33,324 bases of DNA, taken from assembly GCA_033557675.1 (NCBI GenBank), contig JAWQRM010000061.1, positions 1-33,324 of the forward strand, in the 5' to 3' direction. Each line of letters begins with the position of its first letter. Position 1 is the first letter of the stretch. The position numbers and the translations under genes were made by a program. This DNA comes from Coptodactyla brooksi. Lineage: Eukaryota; Arthropoda; Insecta; Coleoptera; Scarabaeidae. This document shows, piece by piece, positions 20,766-29,980 of the stretch. Under the pieces are notes generated by a model that made no database searches, was not told the DNA's origin, and saw only the letters and a list, made by a program, of their open reading frames with translations.

Positions 20766-21364
20766 TTGTGAAAATGAAAAACAAAACTAAATATTCACGA
20801 AAACTTAGAAATATTCAGAAAAACTATACGAAAAATCCTATAATAATTATCCAGGCAAATACCAGTTCCCATCCTATATTCCAGTCAATTAAGTTCCTAC
20901 AATAAAATGGCATTCAACCATATATAAGAGAAAAACAAAACACACCCATCTTAAAAATAGCGATAAGCTGAAACATGTCGACTACCAAGAAGAAAAGAGT
21001 GCTCCTCAATCAAGCAATACGAAACATCGAACCAATAATGTATAAGACGAAGCAAGGAAGAAAATGTATAAACATTCTTTACAAATATCTTGGGTTGGAA
21101 GATATAAATTTTTGCATTTGTGTTAGATAATCACCATGTTTTCAGCTTAGGAATTGTATTTGCAGAGATTGCATTTACGTGCACCTTACATCTTACATTT
21201 ACACTTGTCTTCAAAGTATATAAATTTGCAAGATAATAAAAATCATTATGAAGGCAATACTCCGGCAATACAAATATACTACATTTACATTGCCGAAGTG
21301 AATAAAAAAAATGTGCTAAATGACATTTTTATTACTTCTTAGTAAATATGGAACTTTTATAGTA

Positions 21365-21745
21365 AATGGTCATTTTTTACTTTCTCTTAAGACAAAGTAT
21401 TGCATTCGCAAAAAAATCGATGTCGAGATTTTGATGGATTTTGACGAATCAGGCTATTTGTCGCCTGACTAATTAGACTACATTAGACTAATTGAAACAA
21501 TACATACAAGCTAATTATTATATAATCTGGTCGCAACAAGGATTTCCTAAAAATTATGTACATATATGGTTGAGGTACTTAACCTAAAATTTTTTTGTTT
21601 TTTTTACATCTTTTTGTAGCAAAATATATTTTTGTAATCTACATAAAATGTTTCGAATAAAGGTTGCATGACATCGAACTGTTTACAATCTGAAACAGTG
21701 TTCGAATATAAAGGGGGTTTATTCTAAAAACTATCCAAAAAGTAT
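21365..21745 (-). repeat. Dispersed non-coding repeat, copy 2 (inverted relative to 9085-9690)
   Basis: The reverse complement matches 9085-9690 over most of its length, lacking about 130 bp in the middle. The two copies lie about 12 kb apart in inverted orientation on either side of FEM1B. No coding frame is seen. Confidence 0.75.
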
Positions 21746-21894
21746 TGTGTAGTAAATGGTCAGTTTGTCATATGGAACTGCTCTCACCTGTTGACACCGT
21801 TAACACAGTCACTTGACATGAACGTCAGTGAAAATCTGTGAGCTTTGTTAGACAACAACATTCGCAAATAGAAAATTTTCAACAAATATGATTT

Positions 21895-22017
21895 GAAGAA
21901 GGCGCCATTGGAGAAATAGCAAAAACAGCCCTAGACATTACACAAAATCTTGTCGATTGAATGCCAAACAGGCTGCAAGCTGTTGCAAAGGCAAAGGATT
22001 TTCATACCAAATGTTAA
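21895..22017 (+). pseudogene. Tc1-like transposase, C-terminal scrap
   Basis: The frame from 21910 reads GEIAKTALDITQNLVD, a TGA, then MPNRLQAVAKAKDFHTKC and a TAA at 22015. This matches the end of Tc1-family transposases (LVdSMPrRlqAVi.AkGg.TkY), with the Ser codon turned to TGA. The upstream part is unreadable. Confidence 0.7.
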
Positions 22018-22194
22018 ATATTTGTTTGATAATACTATTATAAGATTATATTAAGATTAAATTCTAGTGTATCAGATAAGCTGTGACATGAAATTTTACA
22101 GTATTTTTAATTTTGTATTTCTTTTTATGTTGTCATACGCAAATTAATGGTTACATACTAAAACAATCGGAAATAAGAACGAAGTGTAGGAAAG

Positions 22195-24270
22195 CTTAAA
22201 AACGGGAATAAATAGGATAGATGCAAATAATAAAATGCGAATAGAAAATAAACGGAGATAAGTACTTCGAAGGAAATGTTATACTAGCAGCCAGGGACAG
22301 TTGCGGAACAATAAAAATAAACACCATAAGCAGGAAGAAAAGTAAGTGATGGATGGAAGAAATACAGAGCAAGGTCAAAAAAAAGCAGCATAGATGGATG
22401 AAGGATTTAAAGCCAAGACTACTAAACATAAAAGACAAAGAGGGCAATAACATAACCGATGAAACAAAAATGAAGGAAAGATGGAGACAACACTTTGAAG
22501 AATTGATGAATGAGGATCAAGAGGATGAACACGAAAGGGCACAGGAGGAGCATGGAAGGAAATATTACATAACCAATATCAGAAGAAAAACTAACGACGG
22601 CGATTAATAAGTTGAAGATAGGGAAAGAACAAAATTACGACAGAAATTATGAAATATATGGATGATGCAACAAGGGAAATGTTTTAAAACCTACTAAACG
22701 ATATTATTACAACAAAAGAAATACCAAAATATTGGAACATCATATTACATAATATTACCACTATACAAAAAAGGAGATACTAAAGATTGCTCCAATTATA
22801 GACCGAAAACAGACCGAGAGAAAGGCTGGATGATACATTGGGAAATACACAACATGGGTTCAGAAGAGGCAGAGGTACACAACATTTAATATTCGCAATG
22901 AGACAAATAAGAGAGAAACTATTAAGCACAGGAAGGAAAATGCACATATGCTTCGTAGACTTATACAAGACCTTCGACAAGATAAGGAGAAATGCTGTTT
23001 GGAGATGCTTAAGAAAGAGTGGGATAGATGAAGATATGGTAAAAATAATACAATCACTATACAAGAACATTATAAACAAAGTAAGAACCAACAATGAACC
23101 AACAGAGTTTACCACAAAAACAGGTTTGAAGCAAGGATGTGTACTTAGTCCACTATTATTCTCCATTGTAACAGATGTTTAGATAACAGACCATCCATTG
23201 TAACAGGTATGGAGAAACTATTAAGCAAACGAAGGAACATGCATATATGCTTCGTAGACTTATACAAGGCCTTCGACAAGATAAGGAGAAATGACGTTTG
23301 GAGATGCTTAAGAAAGAGTGGGATAGATGAAGACATGGTAAAAATAATACAATCACTATACAAGAACAACATAAACAAAGTAAGAACACACAACAATGAA
23401 CCAACAGAGTTTACCACAAAAATAGGTTTGAAGCAAGGATGTGTACTTAATTCACTACTATTCTCCATTGTAATAGACGATGCCATAAGGGATTGCAAAG
23501 TAAAATATGAAAGTATGCATGTAGAATACCGGAGGACGAAACCTATACAAATACAGGATATGCTATTTGGGGATGATATGATAATTTTCGCAGGATATGA
23601 AGAAAACCTGCAAAGAAATTAAAGGAAAATAAATTTAAAAAACCTAGAAGTTAATATAAATAAATATAAGATGATGAGAATGGCCAATGAAGCAAAAGAA
23701 CACAAAATGAAAGTAAACGGCCAATTACTAGAACAAGTTAAAGGTTATGTATATCTAGAAATAGTTATTGAGCACAATTGAAAAAGGGATAAAGAAATAG
23801 CAGAGAGAATTGGAAAAGTGGGAAGATTGTATAACATGATGAAAAGCACGTTCTTTGGAAGGAGAGAAGTTCCTAAAGAGATCAAAACCCACATATATAA
23901 AAATGTTGTAACATCATTCTTGGTATATGGAAGTGAATCAAGGATATTAATGAAAAGAACTGCTAGCAAGATTAAAGAAAGGGAAATGAGGTCTCTAAGG
24001 AAAACCAAAGAAACTACCAGAAGAGACAGAATAATTGAAGAAAGGCAACTGAGCTGGGTAGGACACTTGCATAGAAGGGAAGAAGACAAAATTGTCAGGT
24101 AAGCGTTCGAAGGAAAAATTCCCGGAAAAGCAGGGTAGGGTGACCACGAAGAAGTTGGGAAGAGCAAGTTAGGCAGATACTCGAATCCAGATGAATTAGC
24201 TGGAGGGAAATAAATACAATTGCTCAAGATAGGAAAGTTTGCAGGAGTCTAATTGGAAATAACTAAGAAT
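22195..24270 (+). pseudogene. RTE-like non-LTR retrotransposon, 5' truncated, RT and C-terminal parts
   Basis: Blocks appear in order across changing frames. The linker is RKKSK*WMEEIQSKVKKKQH, then LNIKDKEGNNITDETKMKER (22330-22480). RT motifs are TQHGFRRGRGTQHLIFA (about 22850) and motif A, ICFVDLYKAFDKIRR (23240-23290). Motif B is GLKQGCVLSPLLFSI (23127-23171; Ser replaced by Asn in the second copy). Motif C is MLFGDDMIIFAGYEEN (23560-23610, catalytic DD intact). The C-terminal tail (23818-24240) includes KNVVTSFLVYGSESRILMKR, RRDRIIEERQLSWVGHLHRR and finally WREINTIAQDRKV. The RT core is partly duplicated. It ends in gaatgtaatgtaataaat near 24270, consistent with a short A/T 3' repeat tail. 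Dead because of stops and frameshifts. The clade is judged by resemblance only. Confidence 0.82.
22911..23480 (+). repeat. Internal tandem duplication of RT core (period about 299 bp)
   Basis: Bases 22913-23178 recur at 23212-23478 with a modest number of substitutions, separated by about 33 bp (23179-23211). Both copies encode motif A and motif B. Only the second continues into motif C. The spacer repeats ccattgtaacag, the end of the first copy. Confidence 0.88.
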
Positions 24271-24304
24271 GTAATGTAATAAATAGTCCAATACCTAAAG
24301 TTGA

Positions 24305-24440
24305 GGGTTTGGAACCTTTGGCTTTGTAACAAAGTAAAACGAAGTCACCACTACGCCAAAATTTATAGAGGATGCTCGACGCACGTTTCGCTAACTAAGT
24401 TAGCATCATCAGAAGCGATGAAAGACTCTTTGACTTCTGT
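24305..24440 (-). repeat. Dispersed repeat containing the best hammerhead-like core
   Basis: The minus strand shares about 100 bp with the copy at 16540-16640 (tctttcatcgct..., then gagca..., then gtagtggtgac) and less with 8505-8560. It holds the hammerhead-like segment annotated separately. Confidence 0.65.
24372..24419 (-). ncRNA. Hammerhead-ribozyme-like motif (type I arrangement)
   Basis: Read on the minus strand: stem I strand AUCGCUU; core CUGAUGA (24406-24412); one unpaired U; stem II GCUAAC / GUUAGC with loop UUA; then GAAA. The ACG after GAA can pair with CGU two bases on (stem III), giving U then C at the cleavage position. GAGCAU follows and can close stem I with AU(C)GCUU, one C bulged. 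Every invariant core base is present. The unpaired U before stem II and the 2-nt stem III loop are deviations. Very short stem III is a known trait of hammerheads in Penelope-like retroelements, which may act as dimers. Activity is inferred only. Confidence 0.55.
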
Positions 24441-24639
24441 TTAAAAAAATTAAAAAGTTGTCAAAGAGCAATTTTGTTAAATGGAAGTTCCTTCGTTAAA
24501 CTGCATATTATTGTATAGTCAAATGCAGTTAGTTAATTGATTATTATTTGTGGTTTGTTGGGTATCATAAACACCCTAATAATTATTAGGGTGAAGTGAA
24601 ACTTGACTTCTCTTCATTTTGGAATACAGCATAGTGGAA

Positions 24640-25250
24640 AAGATTTAAAATTTGGGGCAGAGTTTCTTCGCCGAACCATAGGTTTGAACAAACCTTAGCT
24701 CGGTAGAAAGTAATGCGCTCCCTTTGCGTTTCATTTGCGTACGTTGGCGTGTTTTTACCACAAGTTCTGGTTGCGGTAGTTTCTTTTGGAGAACATTCCT
24801 GAAAATTTATGAGTCACAACCTTGATCGAGAATTGGCCAACCGTGGTGGTTGTTACAGTGGAATGCGTCTGAACCGTCCGCTGGATCGCAAACAGAGAAA
24901 GTGGCGTTACCTACGTTTGTACGATTGAACTACACGCCTGTACCCAACCAGGTGCTCTTCTTAGCAAGCGGAAATTGCGACCTCAAGCCAAATTACGTAA
25001 CGGTTTGATTACAAGGCGGTGCCGCCCGATAAATGGGCGATTGCGATTTTGGAAAGTATGTATGTAGAAAAAAGGTAGCGGAAGTTAACAGGTAAGTGTT
25101 ATGTGGATGCACGGCTCGTGTCATCGAGTTTCCAAACATCACCTTACCGTAGGAAAACGATCTGTTGGTCCTTGACAGACCTAGACCTTTGGTAAATGAT
25201 TGTTTTATCTTTCTGCATACTTCTAAGACCTGTTATCAAATAGCTGTGAC
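24640..25250. other. Less AT-rich unassigned block, possible tRNA-like sequence at its start
   Basis: Composition differs visibly from the neighbours (for example gtctgaaccgtccgctggat, gcggtgccgcccgataaatg). No frame resembles a known protein. On the minus strand at about 24655-24725 the words gagcgc, ctttctaccgagc and ggtttgttcaaacc recall the D-arm, anticodon-arm and T-arm/B-box parts of a tRNA, as in a SINE head. A full cloverleaf could not be built. Confidence 0.3.
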
Positions 25251-25344
25251 CACAAATCATCTGCGATGAACTTGTAGGGCGGCAAGTTTTTGAAAGAAAG
25301 AGAAGTAGGATGTTAGGATCAAAGTATTACAACATATACCTGCA

Positions 25345-25621
25345 AAACAAGAACCAAATGATGGCCTATTTAATTGTTCTACAATATACTTGATGTTAGT
25401 GTTTATAATGCATTTGTGTCATTTCTCATGGAGAGAAATAACTTCAGATTGAAAAAAGAACGCTCTCATCTACATCTCGTGCAATCAGCAAGAATAAAAG
25501 AGAACGATGTAATATGTATTCATCAAAATGTGATAATAAAACAAGTATTACATGTTGCAAGTGTAATAAATATTTGTGTAAACTTCATGTAGTCTATTAT
25601 TGTCATCACTGTAAAGGTTAG
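25345..25621 (+). pseudogene. piggyBac transposase, C-terminal fragment (second family)
   Basis: The frame at 25362 reads WPI*LFYNILDVSVYNAFVS, matching the RWPlalFyniLDvs..NA block near the end of piggyBac transposases. After a frameshift, the frame at 25508 reads CNMYSSKCDNKTSITCCKCN, then KYLCKLH...YYCHHCKG and TAG. This is the C-terminal cysteine-rich domain with the CxxC, CxxC, C.xH and CxxC spacing. It lies on the opposite strand to the remnant at 17832-19450 and has a different finger, so it is a distinct family. The rest is lost. Confidence 0.75.
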
Positions 25622-26313
25622 GCAATAATTGGATGCGCATCAGAATTTATTTATGTTTTTAGATTTAGTGTTTGTAATATTTTTTATTATAACTCATTTT
25701 ACTTCTGTTGGTAATAAGATTGCTTTTCATCGTTGTTTGCGTTTATGTACTGTAATAAAATCACAATACATTAATTTCGAGTTATGCTTGACAATCCTCC
25801 TGTACCTGCATACACCTGGTCATTATGAACAGAACGACTATAAGTGTATAGTATAACGAAGGAGAACAGCAGTCCTAAGCGCTCAGAATGAAGCCATAAG
25901 AACTAACTCATCCAACGCAAAATTATCCAAAAATGTATGTTATTAACTTATCTTGTTATATTCATGCTGTAGAAAGGCGTGTTAATGTCGTGACTGCATC
26001 ATCATCACAAGTATTTTGCTACAAGAGATGGTTTCGTAAGGAGGACTCCTAGACAGAATACTGATACAAACTTTCAAACAAAATGTAATCTATAAACCGT
26101 AATAATAAGGTAACTAATGTGTAGATAGATGCTTGGGAAGGGTGGGGATGGAACACGAAGTGCAGCCACCTCCACGTGGTGTGTTCTGGGTAGTTTCCAA
26201 AGGAAACTAGCGAAGAGCTGTACGTTTATTGTAATTTATCTACAGTATAGTAGATTTCAAACATTTTGAACAAAATCACAAGTTTTCCACTGCTCCAGAG
26301 ACAACTTTTAATA
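25622..26313. other. No gene seen
   Basis: AT-rich sequence. A short, less AT-rich patch at about 26125-26225 includes the small palindrome agtttcc/ggaaact around 26190-26210. No supported gene or element. Confidence 0.35.
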
Positions 26314-28021
26314 TACAGGGTTATTCACGCTATACGATACGGAATATTGTGGCCAAAATACGTGACTTCCAAAAAGTTTTACTTTTGGGATATATGGGGG
26401 TCTACCATTGTTACGCTTAAAAATTATTTTCATATTATACAGGATGTCCCAAAAACTCCAAAAGTATCAAAGTTGTGCTTTTTTAAATGGAACCCCCTAT
26501 TATTATTGCATTTTTGGATTCTCCGATCAAAATAAGTGTCTATCAGGTTTATAATACCTAAACCTTAAGATTTTTAATTAATTTGAATTTTATCAAAATC
26601 TAACCTAATTTTCATGTTTCGAATACTTAAGAAGTATTTAAGTTATGTAAGCGTAATTTACATTTTTAGATCATATTTTTTTCAATCATAAAAAACTTGC
26701 CATCTTATACAGGGCGTCCAAAAATTAAAACTAATCAAATAAGAACTTTAAGTGGGTAGAGCTCGATTAATTTAAATAGAATGCCATATTTTTTAACTTA
26801 CCAGCAAACGTAATCTTTGTTTAGATCTTTATTATTTAAATATTGTTGTGGTATTGCTTAGTCAACATGAAGATTTACCCAAAAGAAGAGCGTATTGATA
26901 TGATTTTTATCCTTGGTGGATGTCATGAAAATTATTTATTGGCTTCTCGAGTTTATGTTCAAAGGTTTTCCGATAGAAATAATCCTAAGTCAGTCGTTTT
27001 TGAGAGATTATTAAACCAGTTTCAGGAAAGTGAAAGTGTCGGTTATAAAAAACGGATCACAAGAAAATCTGTCACTGAAGATAAAGAAAATGTTTCAACG
27101 GTTGCTGGTTCAGTTATCGAAAATCCCAATATTAGTCAAAAACAGATATCCGAAAATATTAATATTAGTCAAGCAAGTATTTCAAGAATTCTTAAAAAAA
27201 AACAGATTTCATCCTTATAAAATCCAGATTTGCCAAGAACTTTATGGAAATGATTTTGACAACCGAACTGAATTTATAGTTAGATAAAGTGACAGAAAAT
27301 GAAAACTTTTTTGATAATGTGTTATTTAGTGATGAATGTACTTTTCATAACAATGGTCTTGTGAATAGACACAACTTTCATTACTTACTATTCTGAATCG
27401 AATTCGCATGAATGCAGAGTCATGAGAAATTAGAATAGGAGGTCCGTTAATGTGTGGGGTGGAATACTGGGCCCATATTTAATTGAACCCTATTTTTTTA
27501 GGACCTTTAAACGGTATGCTGCTTCTCGATTTTCTTTTAAACCAACCTACAATATTACAGAAGTCCCTTTAATGAAGTTAAGTCTAGCCACTTAAAATTC
27601 TTATTTGATTAGTTTTAATTTTTGGACGCCCTGTATAAGATTTTTTATGATTGAAAAAAAATATGATCTACAAATGTAAATTACGCTTACATAACTTAAA
27701 TACTTCTTAAGTACTTAAAACATGAAAATTAGGTTAGATTTTGATAAAATTCAAATTATTTAAAAACCTTAAGGTTTAGGCATTATAAGCCTTATTAAAA
27801 CAGACACTTATTTTGATCGGAGAATCCAAAAATGCAATAATGAATAGGGGATTCCATTTAAAGAAGCGCAACTTTGATATTTTTAGGGCTTTTAGGATAC
27901 CCTGTATACCATGAAAATAATTTTAAAAAGTAACTATAATAGACCCCCAAAAGTGAAACCTTTTGATAGTCACGTATTTTGGCCACAATATTCCGTACCG
28001 TGTAGCGTGAATAACCCTGTA
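26314..28021. mobile_element. DNA transposon with about 440-bp terminal inverted repeats and a decayed transposase
   Basis: The left arm 26314-26755 and right arm 27588-28021 are near reverse complements. Outer ends read tacagggttattcacgc and gcgtgaataaccctgta, and TA flanks each end. Each arm also contains two further tacagg.cgtcc/tacaggatgtccc motifs in the same order (left arm near 26437 and 26706). The 830 bp between the arms hold a transposase remnant (26843-27580). The element is about 1.7 kb. It has lost the catalytic end of its transposase, so if it ever moved in this form it was mobilised in trans. Confidence 0.85.
26843..27585 (+). pseudogene. Transposase of the long-TIR element, truncated and frameshifted
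   Basis: The open frame 26843-27220 includes MKIYPKEERIDMIFILGGCH, LLASRVYVQRFSDRNNPKSV and FERLLNQF. It continues through an HTH-like ENPNISQKQISENINISQAS to ISRILKKKQ. The first part fits the DUF4817-type N-terminal domain common in insect Tc-like transposases. Shifted frames continue with HPYKIQICQELYGNDFDNRT, NVLFSDECTFHNNGLVNRHN (first catalytic D), SVNVWGGILGPYLIEPYFF, and an eroded LNGMLLLDFLLNQPTILQKS. The segment that should carry the second D (FQHDGAPxHF) and the third position is absent, because the right inverted repeat starts there. Other relics of this family occur at 259-372. Confidence 0.82.
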
Positions 28022-29105
28022 TAATTTCAATTTGTAAAATATTTTCTTTTATTTTCGATTTTTGCGAAAGTTCAAGATCATTGCAAAAGAATTCTAGATA
28101 ATCGACCGTTGTACAGACAACTTTTAACACGTAGTGCTAATCGGGACAAATATTTTTTGAAAACTCACGTTACTTATACTCCACCTTAATGTGCATATTT
28201 TCAAAGCGTTATTATAAAATTAAAGTCAGGTTTATCCCACTTTGATTTATTCTCAACTTTAGTCTTTATATAAGCTCTAATCTGATTAAAATTTTTTCAA
28301 TCCCACTTGGGAACTAATTCGGTTCAGTAATATTTATGGGTTTTAACAATCCTATTAGAGTATCCCTGCCTGTTAACCTATAAATTCTAAAATTTCGTGA
28401 GGTTTTAGTAATTTGTTTCACCATTAATCATAAACCTCTCACTTCTTACTGTAGTGCAATGTCGACATCAATTATACAATGAGCAGCAAAGACCGGCCGA
28501 TAGCAAATCTCCAAATCCTTCAATGACATACTTCCCTCAACCTGAGATATTAAGAATGTTACTTATGAACAACGTGCCGATTTATAAATCACGATTTTTG
28601 TAAAGGTACCACGTCGCATTTCGAAACCGCCTTCACGCTATTAATTCTAGAGTAACGAATTCTTAGTTTTCAAACGGCGATCGTAGTATTTCTGACGTTG
28701 AAACACTGCAGTAACGTCGATGAGGTATATTCAAGAGTAATCATAGTGTGTTGCGATAGCGGCTAAAATAATGCGGCTTTGTGCAATAAAATTCCGGGTT
28801 ATTAATTATTTAAATGCAATATTTTGTAACAGTCCACGTTCGGAACGTTGTATTAGAAAGGAAGCAAGCGAGCCCGTTTACTTTTTTGCAATACTGGAGT
28901 GAATATATTATATGTTGTAAACATCTATGGTATGACAAAATTAACAAAGAAAAAATTGAAAATTTACCCGATTACTTTTCCTGTCTTTTACTGCTTAAAG
29001 TGAACTGCAAATAGATAAATTAATATTGAAAATTATACAATTTAAAACGTATTCTAATTATTTAAAACTCAAAAGTTTTAACACATACGTTTTCAAAAAG
29101 GCAAT
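28022..29105. other. No gene seen
   Basis: Unassigned sequence. A less AT-rich patch, about 28470-28760 (gcagcaaagaccggccgata, gtttcaaacggcg-like words), has no recognisable protein or RNA. agacaacttttaa occurs both just left of the long-TIR element (about 26299) and at about 28115, possibly by chance. Confidence 0.35.
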
Positions 29106-29139
29106 GTAGAAATAATACTCTTCTGGATGTGTTAATGTA

Positions 29140-29200
29140 TCTTGACCTAACTAGTTTCGATCAATTAAATAATCATCTTCAGAAGTGTGATTTTTATAAA
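29140..29200 (-). repeat. Divergent hammerhead-like core (CUGAAGA type)
   Basis: On the minus strand: CTGAAGA (29176-29182), one unpaired T, GATTA pairing with TGATC (one wobble) around a 6-nt loop, then GAAA and the palindrome ACTAGT. This follows the CUGANGA...GAAA pattern of the better copy at 24372-24419, with the same extra U, but the flanks are unrelated. It suggests a second family of the same kind of element. A U-H cleavage site and stem I are not convincing here. Confidence 0.42.
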
Positions 29201-29540
29201 GCTGTTGTTATGAGGGTTGAAAACTTTTGCTAGAAAATGAAACTGGTGTGTAGGAGGCACAGATACATATTATTTCCACATTACCTTTTTTTAAGTAATA
29301 TAGTAATACCCCGCCTAACGCTGTTAATGCGTGCACGCAATGTTGAACGTTCGGCGATTCAGCACTACACGTGTTTAACCTTAAAAGTGCGCGAACCGTT
29401 TGCACAACATTATTACGCAAAATATTTATTTTGCACTGTAAATGAAAACAAGAAATTCAATAACGAACGACAGATCAACAAAATAAAGGGTTTTTATTAA
29501 ACTGTACATGTTTTAACAAAAAAATATTCTACATAAAATG

Positions 29541-29585
29541 TAATAAAAACATAATATATATGTTTTATATATTATGTTTTTATTA
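29541..29585. repeat. Perfect 19-nt inverted repeat
   Basis: taataaaaacataatatat (29541-29559) and its exact reverse complement (29567-29585) flank a 7-nt loop. No element assigned. Confidence 0.8.
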
Positions 29586-29639
29586 ACACATAATATATAT
29601 GCAAAAAAGGCATAAAAATAAAATGTAATTTCACGTTTA

Positions 29640-29765
29640 AATATATATGATAGTTGTGGTGATGATTCGATTTGTTTTGTTACGAAAAAATCGAGTGTAG
29701 ATTGCCGCTTTCGTTTCCTTTCTCGAAGCAATTCGTTGTAACAGGATATTGCGTCTAAAACACCT
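29640..29765 (-). pseudogene. Possible Tigger/pogo-type transposase C-terminal scrap
   Basis: The minus strand reads LDAISCYNELLRERKRKRQS followed by TLDFFVTKQ. Many Tigger-like transposases end in a basic stretch followed by x(T/S)LxxFF, which fits, but only about 30 residues are informative. It lies just outside the pogo-like element at 29981-31655 and is not part of it. Confidence 0.35.
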
Positions 29766-29980
29766 CTTCTTACTTTTACAAAAAAAATTTTTTGTTTATT
29801 GCGTTTAAACTCATTACAAATAAATATTTATTTATATATCGTATGTCGATTTTATTATTTAAAGAAACGAGTATAACTTACTCCATGGAACACCGATAGA
29901 GATTTTTAGAAAGGAATATTAACTAATACTTAAAATTTTTCGATAACAGTTTTCGTTTTCGAGACATTGGCGAAAGTGTA

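Noticed and set aside
22780..23498. Long minus-strand frames rich in Leu/Phe/Ser, looking like membrane proteins
   Set aside because: They are antisense to the RTE-like RT on the plus strand, which has real RT motifs. The duplicated RT core explains why they also resemble each other.
23745..24227. 160-residue minus-strand frame with hydrophobic stretches
   Set aside because: Antisense shadow of the LINE C-terminal tail (lysine/glutamate-rich codons read backwards as Leu/Phe/Ser).
29208..29500. Opposed 70- and 87-residue frames around 29208-29500 as small genes
   Set aside because: No recognisable domain, start context or splice support. The region next to the hammerhead-like repeat is more likely element DNA.
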